A stretch of DNA of 64,000 bases from Monoglobus pectinilyticus (lineage in GTDB: Bacteria > Bacillota > Clostridia > Monoglobales > Monoglobaceae): contig NZ_CP020991.1 of the NCBI RefSeq assembly GCF_002874775.1, positions 2,456,451 to 2,520,450 on the forward strand. Reading direction: 5' to 3'. The position numbers and the translations under genes are program-made. The notes below the pieces were generated by a model. That model was not told the DNA's origin and made no database searches. It saw only the letters and a list, made by a program, of their open reading frames with translations. Positions 10,320 to 18,720 of this stretch are shown one piece after another. Position 1 is the first letter of the stretch; every line of letters starts with the position of its first letter.

Positions 10320-10740
10320 GTGTTTTTTGTAAACGGTTGGTAGGTGTGACTGTGACCCCGCCTGGAATGGGGTGTGATACAAAGTGACCTGTTTTGGTTA
10401 GCCTACAATGTAAATTTTGGCTACACTTTTGTTTAAAAGTGTATGTTATACAAACTATAAATGCCAATAATTAACTTAGTTGTCATATAATAAATTACTT
10501 AATTGTGATGTATAGCTTGCAGACACGCCGCGTTAGGTGAATTTCCACACGCGAAGCATGAATACTTAGAATGGTTTGTAATAAACATTTTTATAATATA
10601 CTTTTCTGCAACTGCGCGCCTCACGCATCGTACTTCGTACGCACATCACAACTAAGTCTGATTATTTAGTTTTATCAATACAAGTCATTTTGTATCACAC
10701 ACACTTTAAAAAAGTGTGGTCACAGCTCAGCCGATGCTTA
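10320..10740. repeat. Intergenic mosaic repeat block R1
   Basis: No gene from 10182 to 10870. This stretch holds diverged copies of modules seen elsewhere here: taggtgtgac...tgatacaaagtgacct...gcctacaatgt (compare 40386-40450 and 58069-58130) and cgcgttaggtga followed by a cacgc...gaagcatgaata segment (compare 40225-40275 and 40715-40760). Short palindromes such as cgtacttcgtacg lie inside it. It follows the IS3 remnant directly. Function unknown. Confidence 0.55.
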
Positions 10741-10870
10741 CTGCACTATATTTTATTATATATGATATTAATAACTCTGTTCGATTTATTGTAACATTTT
10801 CTAATATTTTAATTAAACTAACGTAAAACAGCTTCCCGAATTGAAAGCTGTTTTAATCTCAAAACCTTAA

Positions 10871-11422
10871 CTATATATTAACAATAATTTCGTCAAGAGA
10901 ACGTTTCGGCACATTTATAACTCCGTTTTCGTCCTCAAAATATTTTATGCTGCCGTCTTCAATATCAATAATTTTGCTTTTTTGAGCGGGATAGCCTACG
11001 GCAAGCAAATATAATACCTGATAGTCAGTTTTGAGCATTTCTTTAATTTTGTCCCTGTCTATGGCCCCTAGCCAGCAGGTTGCCAGTCCCATTTCTTCAG
11101 CCGCCAGCATCATTGTTGTTATTGCCGCTCCGGCGTCGGTTTCAAAATTTTTCTTAATGCTTGTGTCACCGAGTATGGCTATATAGTGAAGCGGCCTTTC
11201 GTTCGGCGCCGGTTCCCATTCCGTCATATATGCCGCCCAGCGTGTCAGCGGATATATTTCATCCGGATTATCCATTACCGCGAATTTAAGCGGCTGGAGG
11301 TTCGCTCCATATGCCGCGTATCTGGTTAAATCGATAAGTTTTATTAAGTCGTCTTTACTGACCGGCTTTTGTTCAAACTTTCTGATTGTTCTTCTGTTTT
11401 TTATCGCTTCTGTTATATTCAT
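10871..11422 (-). CDS. Nitroreductase-family FMN oxidoreductase
   Basis: A 183-residue protein of the nitroreductase superfamily, which uses FMN and NAD(P)H to reduce nitro compounds, quinones or similar acceptors in the cytoplasm. The N-terminus has the family's FMN-phosphate motif (IKNRRTIRKFEQKPV), then AAYGANLQPLKF for the substrate/FMN pocket, and GLATCWLGAIDRDKIKEML with LLAVGYPAQKS near the C-terminus. Length is typical for the small group. AAAGGATGA lies upstream of the ATG. It stands alone between the repeat block and a divergent gene. Physiological substrate cannot be told. Confidence 0.88.
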   Translation of the reverse strand: MNITEAIKNRRTIRKFEQKPVSKDDLIKLIDLTRYAAYGANLQPLKFAVMDNPDEIYPLTRWAAYMTEWEPAPNERPLHYIAILGDTSIKKNFETDAGAAITTMMLAAEEMGLATCWLGAIDRDKIKEMLKTDYQVLYLLAVGYPAQKSKIIDIEDGSIKYFEDENGVINVPKRSLDEIIVNI

Positions 11423-11660
11423 GGTCTCTCATCCTTTACAGTTATTTTTGTATCATTATATCACATTATTTTTATTTACTCAATATTTCCAGGCTAATAA
11501 TATAATGGAAACTGAGGATATATTTTGCACGCCTGTTTTTGATTTGTATAACAGAGTTAACAGTGTTGTAATACATTTTGCTGAAGTTTGTAGTATAATG
11601 TCTAAGTATAATTATGTTATTTTGTTTCAATATAAATAGATTGTTGATAAAGGTGATTAT

Positions 11661-13310
11661 ATGGCGGAAAAAACATATAAAGTGGTAAAACGTACAGAAT
11701 ATGAAAACCGCGGCAAAGCTCCGGTATATATTGATACAAGCGAGATACTGCGCGACAGCAAAAAGACCGTCATGAAGCTTAAACTATATAATAACTGCGG
11801 AAAAACGGTGAAGTCGGTATATTTTAATGCAGGTTGTTTTGATTCGGAGCTTAATCTTTGTGTACAGCTCAGAAATATTCCGTATATAAATGTTGACGCA
11901 AAACCCAACGCCGTGTTTGGTAATTCTCAAACGGTTGAGGTTCCGGATATAACCTGTTCTGTTTTTGTTGAGGTTTCAAAAATATTGTTTGACGATGGAA
12001 GCATTTGGATAAATTCAGAGCAAAAACTTGATAATGATATAGTAACCGAGGATGCTTTGGGCGAGGACTGGCTGAGGCTTAGACTGACCAAAGCTATCAA
12101 GGATACCAAAGAAAAAACGGAACTGAAAAAGCGAATGTCTGCCAACAAAAAACTTATAATTTGGGCTTCGGTCATTGTTGGATGCTGTATATTGGCGTTC
12201 GTTGGAATGGGAGTTCAGAAATATTTTTCGGCGCGTCAGCTTTGCTATAAAACAGCAATGAATTATTATATAAACCGTGATTTTCAGAACGCCGCGCCCT
12301 CTCTTGAAAAGCTGGAACAGGAGTTTGTCTATTTCGGCACAGAGAAACATGAGATTGACTATTCAACGGCAATGGCTTATATGAATATACATGAATATCA
12401 GAAAGCCTTAAAATATTTTCATAAAAGCGGAAAATATAAGCAAAGTGTTGTTAACGTCAGAAAAATATTGAATATGTATGGCAGATTGATTGGGGCCGGA
12501 TACAACCACAGCGCAGTTGTTCAGAAAAACGGCGAGGTTTTGTCGTTCGGGGATAATAGCTACGGTCAATGCGAAACTAAGGATTGGTCCGGTATTATAG
12601 GAGTTTCGGTCAGCGGAAACCATACCGTTGGACTTACATATGACGGAAATCTTGTTGCAGTCGGTAACAACGAGTATGGTCAGTGCGATGTGTCGGGCTG
12701 GACTGATATTATTTCAGTTGCCACAGGCGAGGGACACACTGTGGCGCTTAAAGCTAACGGCAGAGTTATTGCCAGAGGTAACAATAAGTACGGCCAGTGT
12801 GATGTTCAGGAATGGACTGATATAGTTCAGATTGCAGTGTCAGGCAATCACACGATAGGTCTGAAAAACGACGGCACTGTGCTTGCTGTCGGCTGGAACA
12901 GCCATGGACAGTGTGACGTTGCAGGTCAAAGCGATGTTGCGTTTATAGCGACCGGAGAAAAAAATACTGTATTGGTAAAATATGACGGATCTGTTGTGGC
13001 TGTCGGTGATAACAGCTACCGCCAGTGTGATACCTCAGGAGTTAAAAATATAGTGTCGGCGGCAGTCGGCTCTCAGTATATTGTCTATGTAAACGCTGAC
13101 GGAAAGACGAGTTCTAAGGGTGTTAACGATAAGAATCAGGGTTCTGTTTCGCTTTGGGCAAATGTTATGTCAGTATCTTGCGGAAACAGCCATACACTGG
13201 GACTTAACTATGACGGAACAATATATGCCGTTGGTGACGATGCTGACGGAAAGCTGAAACTGAGCGGTGTGAGCGGTATAGGCGCTGAGAACATACCTAT
13301 TGCCGAATAG
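11661..13310 (+). CDS. Membrane-anchored RCC1-repeat protein
   Basis: A 549-residue protein. The N-terminal 150 residues form a compact, mostly beta domain that I do not recognise. One membrane helix follows (about 164-185, LIIWASVIVGCCILAFVGMG), then a helical, TPR-like stretch (about 195-275, YINRDFQNAAPSLEKLE), then about seven RCC1-like propeller repeats to the end (GDNSYGQCETKDW, GNNEYGQCDVSGW, GNNKYGQCDVQEW and others). There is no cleavable signal peptide, so the N-terminus is probably cytoplasmic and the propeller outside. RCC1 propellers bind protein partners or inhibitors; the role here is unknown. Ribosome site AAAGGTGAT precedes the ATG. Another RCC1 protein of different architecture lies at the right edge of the window. 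Confidence 0.75.
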   Translation: MAEKTYKVVKRTEYENRGKAPVYIDTSEILRDSKKTVMKLKLYNNCGKTVKSVYFNAGCFDSELNLCVQLRNIPYINVDAKPNAVFGNSQTVEVPDITCSVFVEVSKILFDDGSIWINSEQKLDNDIVTEDALGEDWLRLRLTKAIKDTKEKTELKKRMSANKKLIIWASVIVGCCILAFVGMGVQKYFSARQLCYKTAMNYYINRDFQNAAPSLEKLEQEFVYFGTEKHEIDYSTAMAYMNIHEYQKALKYFHKSGKYKQSVVNVRKILNMYGRLIGAGYNHSAVVQKNGEVLSFGDNSYGQCETKDWSGIIGVSVSGNHTVGLTYDGNLVAVGNNEYGQCDVSGWTDIISVATGEGHTVALKANGRVIARGNNKYGQCDVQEWTDIVQIAVSGNHTIGLKNDGTVLAVGWNSHGQCDVAGQSDVAFIATGEKNTVLVKYDGSVVAVGDNSYRQCDTSGVKNIVSAAVGSQYIVYVNADGKTSSKGVNDKNQGSVSLWANVMSVSCGNSHTLGLNYDGTIYAVGDDADGKLKLSGVSGIGAENIPIAE

Positions 13311-13315
13311 GCGGC

Positions 13316-13344
13316 TTGACATCAGAACATTCGTCTGATAAAAT
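13316..13344 (+). promoter_or_regulatory. Promoter for the 13.4-kb membrane-protein gene and acpS-alr-mazF run
   Basis: TTGACA (13316-13321), 17-bp spacer, TAAAAT (13339-13344), 27 nt before the next ATG. It begins only 6 nt after the previous stop codon. Confidence 0.65.
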
Positions 13345-13370
13345 ATGAAACACAAACAGGAGGCAATTTA

Positions 13371-13892
13371 ATGGATATTTTTGTGGAACAATTAGTAAAG
13401 AAAAAACGTGACAGCAAGGATTATTTAATCATTTTGGCAGGTATCATCGGAGCTCTATTAGTTATATATGTTTTAGGGGCGCTGATGTTTTCTATACCGC
13501 TTATGGGATTTATAATTTTTATAGTTGCGTGCGGTCTAATTTATCTTTTATACATGCTGATAACATCAGTAAATTTAGAGTATGAGTATTGTTTTACCAA
13601 CGGCTCGTTTGATGTGGACGCTATAGTCAATGTCAGAAAGAGAAAGCGTTTGACAGAGTTTAATGCCAGAGAGGTTGAGATAATGGCGAAGCGTTCTCAT
13701 CCTGATTTTGAGAGATATATGAATAACCAGTCTTATCAGAAGGTATACGCCTGCGTTGATAAAAACAGCAGTGAATTGTATTTTGCAGTGTATAATGAAA
13801 ACGGAAGCGGAAAGATGCTGTTATTTAACCCTAACGAGAAAATCCGTGATGGTTTTAAAAAGTTTAATCCGCAGAAGGTTGTACTGGACTAA
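13371..13892 (+). CDS. Small two-helix membrane protein (DUF6106-like)
   Basis: 173 residues. After a charged start (MDIFVEQLVKKKRDSKDY) there are two adjacent membrane helices (about 21-42 and 45-66), then a hydrophilic domain of about 105 residues with LEYEYCFTNGSFDVD, many basic residues, and a terminal FKKFNPQKVVL. From memory it resembles the Clostridial family DUF6106; function unknown. The hydrophilic part probably faces the cytoplasm. AGGAGGCAAT precedes the ATG. It sits 30 nt ahead of the acpS-nnrD fusion and probably shares its transcript. Confidence 0.7.
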   Translation: MDIFVEQLVKKKRDSKDYLIILAGIIGALLVIYVLGALMFSIPLMGFIIFIVACGLIYLLYMLITSVNLEYEYCFTNGSFDVDAIVNVRKRKRLTEFNAREVEIMAKRSHPDFERYMNNQSYQKVYACVDKNSSELYFAVYNENGSGKMLLFNPNEKIRDGFKKFNPQKVVLD

Positions 13893-13922
13893 AAATTATG
13901 CTTGTCAAAGGTGCGGAATAAT

Positions 13923-15176
13923 ATGATTGGAATAGATATTATAGAAATCTCACGGTTTCGTGAAATGAAAAATCTTGAAATGTTTATAAGGCGGGTGTTT
14001 ACCCAAAACGAGGCGGACTATTTTGTCTCAAAAGGGTCTGCGGCTAAAGGTTTTTATGAATCTATAGCCGGCCACTTTGCGGCTAAGGAGGCTTTTTCAA
14101 AGGCTCTGGGAAGCGGCGTCAGGGGATTTTCGCTGTCAGATATTGAGGTATGCCACGACGAGCTTGGAAAGCCGTTTATTAAATTCGGAGGAATGAAGGT
14201 TAATGCTGCATTAAGCATCTCGCATTCAAATAAGACAGCGGTTGCTGTGGTATATATATCTGAGGATATCCCGGGAATGGGGATTCCGTTTTATACCGGA
14301 CTGGAATATTATAAAAGCCTTATTCCGGTTCGTAATGAAGACTCTAACAAGGGCGACTGCGGCAAGTTGTTTATTATTGCAGGAAGCCGCGGTATGACAG
14401 GAGCCGCATATTTGTCCTGCATGGGAGCGCTTAGAAGCGGAAGCGGTTTGGTTACTTTGGGAGTTCCCGAATCACAGCAGCAGATTATGGCCGTTAAGCT
14501 CACTGAGGCAATGACGGTTCCTTTGCCGGAGGTTGAGGAGAGCGGCACAATAAGTCTCGACGCTCTGGGCGAAATCAAGCGAAGACTTAATAAAAGTGAC
14601 GTTTGTGTTTTTGGTCCCGGGCTTTCGGATAATGATGATATTCCTAAACTTATAGATTCGCTTCTGAGCGGAAGCACAGACTTTGTTATTGACGCGGACG
14701 GTTTGAACTGTATTTCGCGAGATATGGATATTTTGCGAAAGCATAAAAACAGAAAATCGTGCCAGGTCGTGATAACGCCGCATCCTGGAGAAATGGCGCG
14801 GCTGTGCGGTTTGAGCATTGAGGCGGTTCAGAATGACAGAGTTGGAACCGCTCGTGATTTTGCTGAGGAGTTCGGCGTAACTGTAGTTCTGAAAGGAAAG
14901 GACACTGTTATTGCCAACAGTGACGGCGGTGTACATATTAACAACTCAGGCAATGCCGGAATGGCGACCGGGGGTACCGGAGATGTGCTGTCGGGAGTTA
15001 TCGGCTCGTTAATGGGTCAAGGGCTTAACGGTTACGACGCGGCTGTTCTCGGCGTGTTTCTCCATGGAGCGGCCGGGGATTTGGCAAGACGTGACAAGGG
15101 CGAGCACGGGCTTATAGCAACTGATTTGGTTGAAATGTTACCGGAGGCTTTTAGGCTGGTGAACACGGCAGTTTAA
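13923..15176 (+). CDS. Fusion of holo-ACP synthase and ADP-dependent NAD(P)HX dehydratase
   Basis: A 417-residue two-domain enzyme. Residues 1-120 are AcpS, which transfers 4'-phosphopantetheine from CoA to acyl carrier protein: MIGIDIIEISRF carries the metal-binding Asp and HFAAKEAFSKALGSG the catalytic Glu/Lys region. Residues about 130-417 are the YjeF C-terminal domain, which repairs hydrated NADH/NADPH using ADP: KGDCGKLFIIAGSRGMTGAA, GPGLS, DADGLN, TPHPGEMARL and GGTGDVLSG are all present. The epimerase half (YjeF N-terminal domain) usual in bifunctional Nnr is absent. The start is the ATG at 13923 behind AAAGGTG; a TTG at 13902 has no ribosome site. Neighbour alr reproduces the Bacillus acpS-alr order. 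Both domains look intact. Confidence 0.87.
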   Translation: MIGIDIIEISRFREMKNLEMFIRRVFTQNEADYFVSKGSAAKGFYESIAGHFAAKEAFSKALGSGVRGFSLSDIEVCHDELGKPFIKFGGMKVNAALSISHSNKTAVAVVYISEDIPGMGIPFYTGLEYYKSLIPVRNEDSNKGDCGKLFIIAGSRGMTGAAYLSCMGALRSGSGLVTLGVPESQQQIMAVKLTEAMTVPLPEVEESGTISLDALGEIKRRLNKSDVCVFGPGLSDNDDIPKLIDSLLSGSTDFVIDADGLNCISRDMDILRKHKNRKSCQVVITPHPGEMARLCGLSIEAVQNDRVGTARDFAEEFGVTVVLKGKDTVIANSDGGVHINNSGNAGMATGGTGDVLSGVIGSLMGQGLNGYDAAVLGVFLHGAAGDLARRDKGEHGLIATDLVEMLPEAFRLVNTAV

Positions 15177-15206
15177 TTTGAAAGATGTTTTTTGAAGGAG
15201 AAAATT

Positions 15207-16412
15207 ATGGTTACTGAAAAGCGCGCGTGGGCTGAGATAGACCTTGACGCAATTGAAAATAATATAAAAGAGATACGCAGACATGTCGGTGATAAGCCTA
15301 AAATTATGGGAGTTGTCAAAGCCGACGGATACGGACACGGCTATCTTGAGGTTGCAAAAACGCTTCTCGAAAATGGCGCTGATTCGCTGGGAGTGGCTTT
15401 TTTGGATGAAGCTATTCAGCTTCGGCTGTGCGGTATTGATACTCCGATTTTGATTTTGGGAAATACTCCGTCTAAATATGCCGAGGAGTTAATAGAAAAC
15501 GATATAATGCCGAATTGTTATACCAAAGAGCTGGCAGTCGCGATGTCAAACGCCGGAGCCAAGCTGAATAAGGCCGGCAAAATACATATTAAAATTGACA
15601 CCGGTATGGGGCGTGTTGGATTCAGATACACAGAGGATGAAAAAATAAATAAGCAGACGGTTGATGAAATTATAGAGATTTCAAAACTGCCGTATTTGGA
15701 AATAGACGGTTTGTTTACCCACTTTGCCATAGCAGATGACGATGACGACGAGTATACAATGCTGCAGTATAACCGGTTTAACACCTTGTGCAGCAGGATA
15801 AGGGAAGCCGGGGTAAAAGTTCCTTTGTGCCACTGCTGTAACAGCGCGGCGCTGATGAGGTTTCCGGAATTTCACATGGATATGGTCAGACCGGGTATAA
15901 TACTTTATGGGCTTATGCCGAGTGATTTTGTATCAAAAGATATTTTAAACTTAAAACCGGCTATGTCGCTGAAGGCTCAGATAACCAATATTAAGACAGT
16001 TGAAAAGGGAACGTCTGTAAGCTACGGCAGAAAATTTAAAACAAAAAATAATGAAACAAAAATCGCTACGGTGCCTATTGGATATGCAGACGGTTACTCA
16101 AGAATCCTTTCAGATAAGACAGAAATGATAGTAAAAGGCAAAAAATGCAAGCAGGTCGGAAATATTTGTATGGACCAATGTATGATTGACGTCACAGATG
16201 TTAATAATATAAATATCGGTGATGAGGTCATATTGTTCGGAAAAAGCTCAGAGGGCGCAGAAATACCCATTGAGGATATAGCGAGCATTATGGGGACAAT
16301 AAATTATGAAATCCTTTGTGTCATTGGTAAGAGAATTCCGAGGGTATATATGAGGGGCGGCAAGGTCGCAGACGTTCATAATTACCTTTTGGACAGTCCT
16401 TTCAAAGATTGA
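15207..16412 (+). CDS. alr: Alanine racemase
   Basis: Interconverts L- and D-alanine with PLP, supplying D-alanine for peptidoglycan; cytoplasmic. 401 residues, normal length. Lys38 in VVKADGYGHG is the Schiff-base lysine; the PLP-phosphate region and substrate sites (GRVGFR, CCNSAA, MVRPGIILYG, VSYGRKF with the second catalytic Tyr, CMDQCMIDVT) are all present. The start is the ATG at 15207, preceded by GAAGGAG; a TTG at 15192 is part of the ribosome-site region. The gene lies 30 nt after the acpS-nnrD fusion and is followed by mazF, the conserved Bacillota order. Confidence 0.95.
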   Translation: MVTEKRAWAEIDLDAIENNIKEIRRHVGDKPKIMGVVKADGYGHGYLEVAKTLLENGADSLGVAFLDEAIQLRLCGIDTPILILGNTPSKYAEELIENDIMPNCYTKELAVAMSNAGAKLNKAGKIHIKIDTGMGRVGFRYTEDEKINKQTVDEIIEISKLPYLEIDGLFTHFAIADDDDDEYTMLQYNRFNTLCSRIREAGVKVPLCHCCNSAALMRFPEFHMDMVRPGIILYGLMPSDFVSKDILNLKPAMSLKAQITNIKTVEKGTSVSYGRKFKTKNNETKIATVPIGYADGYSRILSDKTEMIVKGKKCKQVGNICMDQCMIDVTDVNNINIGDEVILFGKSSEGAEIPIEDIASIMGTINYEILCVIGKRIPRVYMRGGKVADVHNYLLDSPFKD

Positions 16413-16438
16413 CCTGTACATAAAACAACCGTTCATTA

Positions 16439-16527
16439 CCGCAAGTTGTCCGGTTGCAGCACAGAACAAAAACAGGTCTCTCAGCATAAAATATTACCAA
16501 AGACATAAACGGGAATTTAACTTGCGG
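16439..16527 (+). promoter_or_regulatory. Inverted repeat that can cover the mazF ribosome site
   Basis: CCGCAAGTT (16439-16447) and AACTTGCGG (16519-16527) are exact reverse complements with a 71-nt loop. The 3' arm overlaps the start of GCGGAGTG, the only plausible ribosome site for mazF. Pairing would hide it. The 128-nt alr-mazF gap holds no antitoxin gene. Confidence 0.45.
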
Positions 16528-16540
16528 AGTGTGAATTGAT

Positions 16541-16888
16541 TTGGTAGTAAAAAGAGGAGATATATATTATGCTGATTTAAGCCCTGTTGTAGGTTCAGAG
16601 CAGGGAGGAGTACGGCCTGTTTTGATTATTCAAAACGATGTCGGAAACAAGTATAGTCCAACCGTTATTGCAACGGCTATAACGTCGCAGCTTAATAAAG
16701 CTAAAATGCCCACGCATATAGAACTGGACGCAGGCGGCTACGGGCTGTCAAAGGACTCGGTTGTTTTGGCTGAGCAGATTAGGACTATAGATAAAAAACG
16801 TCTTAAAGAGAAAATTGGTCATCTTGACGATGGACTGATGAACCGTGTTAACCATGCCATAAGCATCAGCTTTGGTTTGGAGGATTAA
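16541..16888 (+). CDS. mazF: MazF/EndoA-type endoribonuclease, without adjacent antitoxin gene
   Basis: 115 residues, the size of B. subtilis EndoA (NdoA). This family cuts mRNA at short sequence motifs and is normally held by a MazE-type antitoxin encoded just upstream. Conserved parts are present: [19 protein letters not shown] with the catalytic Arg and Gly-rich turn, RPVLIIQND, the Thr of IATAITSQ, and [13 protein letters not shown]. It starts with TTG; the upstream in-frame TGA rules out a longer product, and GGAG sits a long 11 nt away, so translation may be weak. The position after alr matches the Bacillus alr-ndoAI-ndoA order, but the 128 nt before it hold no antitoxin reading frame. 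The antitoxin is lost, elsewhere, or replaced by another control. Confidence 0.88.
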   Translation: MVVKRGDIYYADLSPVVGSEQGGVRPVLIIQNDVGNKYSPTVIATAITSQLNKAKMPTHIELDAGGYGLSKDSVVLAEQIRTIDKKRLKEKIGHLDDGLMNRVNHAISISFGLED

Positions 16889-16936
16889 TAAAAAATGAAC
16901 GGCGGTTATATACACATATGAAAAGGAGGCGTGAAA

Positions 16937-17398
16937 ATGAAAAATAAGTGGTTAAAGATGATTATTGCAGTTGCGGCGATTCTCTCAGTTTTGGGCGCAA
17001 CGCTGGTATTGGCTGAGCCGGGGGACACAGACGACCCTGTGGTTACAAAGAGCTATATAGTTGATGTGGTGGTGCCGCAGCTTAAAGCATACGTTGAGCA
17101 GAAGATGTCAGGCGGGACTTCGGATTCATATTCTGAGAAGTTTTCTGTTGTAAATGTGGATGCAGGACAAACGGTTATATTTGACGCCGGGGCAGAATTT
17201 ATTCTGAGAAAAGGAAGCGGTGTGGTAATCGGGACAGAGAAGGGCGGAATAGCCGACACGACTTATGGTTATGACTTGCCGGACGGAACAGAGCTGCCGT
17301 CGAATCATATGCTGATTGTTCCGGTGAACGACGGCAGAGGTTTCACAGCCAGTAATGATGTTATAGTAATGATAAAAGGCGGCTACTCATACAGATAA
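16937..17398 (+). CDS. Small exported protein of unknown function
   Basis: 153 residues with a typical signal peptide (KNKWLKMIIAVAAILSVLGA, probable cut after TLVLA). The mature part starts acidic (EPGDTDDPVVTKSYI), has a helical stretch (VVPQLKAYVEQKM), then an all-beta domain with VNVDAGQTVIFDAGAEFILR and a conserved-looking end (NHMLIVPVNDGRGF, VIVMIKGGYSYR). I have seen this layout in other Clostridial exported proteins but know no function. The start is the ATG at 16937 with AAGGAGG 8 nt ahead; a GTG at 16931 is too close to that site. A terminator follows. Confidence 0.75.
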   Translation: MKNKWLKMIIAVAAILSVLGATLVLAEPGDTDDPVVTKSYIVDVVVPQLKAYVEQKMSGGTSDSYSEKFSVVNVDAGQTVIFDAGAEFILRKGSGVVIGTEKGGIADTTYGYDLPDGTELPSNHMLIVPVNDGRGFTASNDVIVMIKGGYSYR

Positions 17399-17423
17399 TC
17401 GGGATAATATTTTAATATATTTT

Positions 17424-17470
17424 AAAATGACGCTTATAGCAGCTAAAACTGCTATAGCGTCATTTTTTGT
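17424..17470 (+). terminator. Terminator after the acpS-alr-mazF run
   Basis: A long stem (aaaatgacgc-tatagcag / ctgctata-gcgtcatttt with one bulge) around a short ctaaaa loop, followed by a run of T. Confidence 0.85.
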
Positions 17471-17504
17471 TATAAATGTTATTATATAGGTTTGACTTAA
17501 TCGT

Positions 17505-17700
17505 CTTCCCTTTTAGGGAAGACGATCTCGCCCGGGCTCGGCGGGCGAAACAGGGCCTGGCGCATCAAAGTAAGCAATTATAGAATAATTAAGTGTGTTT
17601 TTGGTGAAACGATATTTATAATTATTATATATAACCGCGGCTGCGCACCTCACGAGGAGGACAAAGTCCTCCCTACCGAGGCTTGCTAAACCTACCTAAT
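17505..17700. repeat. Intergenic repeat block R2 with GC-rich palindromes
   Basis: The 17471-18016 gap holds no gene. It contains a perfect hairpin (cgtcttccc / gggaagacg at about 17502-17525). Next comes cgcccgggctcggcgggcg (about 17529), matching 18 of 19 bases of the GC-rich end of the elements at 40839 and 44048-44078. Then cgcacctcacgagg...cctccctaccgaggc resembles the accttcggtaggg...cctcgttaggtga module of blocks R3-R5. The remainder to 18016 is AT-rich. Confidence 0.55.
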
Positions 17701-17920
17701 TAGTGAATGTTTTATTAATAATAAATATGTTATTGTAAAAATAAGAGAGTAATAAACAATCAATTACTTTATAACCATTCTATTGAAACGTTTAACGCCT
17801 TTGGTAGGAGTAAGAACTCAATATTAAGTGAGTTTTGCCTGGAATAGTTAAATTAAATTGAATATTTATAAAAAATTTTTATTACTTTATCTGCTTTAGA
17901 TATAAATTATCTAGTTTGTT

Positions 17921-17949
17921 CTGACTTATATCACAACATATTATATAAT
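17921..17949 (+). promoter_or_regulatory. Possible promoter for the RHH-like gene
   Basis: CTGACT (17921-17926), 17-bp spacer, TATAAT (17944-17949), 67 nt before the start codon. The -35 is imperfect. Confidence 0.45.
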
Positions 17950-18016
17950 ACGGTAAGGATGAAAAAAGACATCTTATAAATTATTGTAATATTAGGTCAT
18001 AAAAGGGGCATAACGA

Positions 18017-18343
18017 ATGATGAATAATAAATTTTTAAATAACAAATTCTCTAAAAGAGAAAAAAGAATACGTAAAACTTATGAAATTGAAGATGATTTA
18101 TATAACTTTTTGGAAGAAGCTTCTTTAACTTATGATGCTTCTGTTTCTGATATTTTAAATTTTTGTATAGCGGAATTAATTAGAACAAATGATTTAAAAA
18201 TTTATACTTCCTCTAATATGAAAAATCCATCACATAATTTTAATATAGCAGTCAGTAATGTAAAAGGTCTCGCAAAACTAAGCGAAACTACCCCATTTAC
18301 TATAAAGTCATTAGTAAACATGTCTGTTAAAAATATTTTATAG
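18017..18343 (+). CDS. Ribbon-helix-helix-like small protein, paralogue of the 59.6-kb gene
   Basis: 108 residues, very Lys/Asn-rich and encoded by AT-rich DNA unlike the neighbouring operons. A basic start (FSKREKRIRKTYEI) leads into a strand and two helices (DDLYNFLEEASLTYDASVSD), the pattern of a ribbon-helix-helix DNA-binding fold. The C-terminal part (NFNIAVSNVKGLAKL...FTIKSLVNMSVKNIL) again reads as a strand followed by two helices, so there may be two such units in one chain. The gene at 59625-59960 on the other strand has the same plan and shares KREK, YEI, LYxxLEE, and LVNxxxxNxL. A weak AAGGGG site precedes the ATG. It is flanked by intergenic repeats on the left. Target unknown; DNA binding is inferred. 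Confidence 0.6.
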   Translation: MMNNKFLNNKFSKREKRIRKTYEIEDDLYNFLEEASLTYDASVSDILNFCIAELIRTNDLKIYTSSNMKNPSHNFNIAVSNVKGLAKLSETTPFTIKSLVNMSVKNIL

Positions 18344-18641
18344 ATAAATATTAAATTTCTTAGTTGTGTAGATATTCAGAAATATTTCTATTATTAATTA
18401 ATATACTCTCTTATCGATGTAAATTGTCAAGATTTAAAAATTGCTTAACCGGAATTGTTTAAATTAATTTTAACAAGTTTTTTGTACTTATATTTAGATA
18501 AACTGATAAATTTTCAGAAAGTTATATAGAAGTCAAACAGCTGCGATTTTATTATGGAAAACGACGGACTCAATATCTTAATAACCACGCGAAAAGAATA
18601 AATCCCATCGCTAAAATCCGTTTAGTTAATATGATAGTGCG
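18344..18641. other. AT-rich gap after the RHH-like gene
   Basis: No gene, no clear terminator. A more mixed segment (about 18538-18625, agctgcgattttattatgg through aaatccgtttag) differs in composition from its surroundings and may be a gene remnant, but I cannot identify it. Confidence 0.3.
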
Positions 18642-18670
18642 TTGACTTTTTATGACCGGTGTGATAAAGT
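18642..18670 (+). promoter_or_regulatory. Probable promoter for the DHHW protein gene
   Basis: TTGACT (18642-18647), 17-bp spacer, TAAAGT (18665-18670), 50 nt before the ATG at 18721. Confidence 0.5.
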
Positions 18671-18720
18671 TATTGTGTGAATTTAATCATAATTTGTAAA
18701 ATTGTTATATCGGTGATTAT

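Noticed and set aside
11421-11639. Plus-strand open frame of 72 codons between nitroreductase and RCC1 genes
   Set aside because: Hydrophobic, AT-rich, overlaps the nitroreductase start region, no ribosome site.
16413-16540. Missed MazE/EndoAI antitoxin gene before mazF
   Set aside because: All frames on the plus strand are interrupted within this 128-nt gap and no RHH or AbrB-like peptide is readable.
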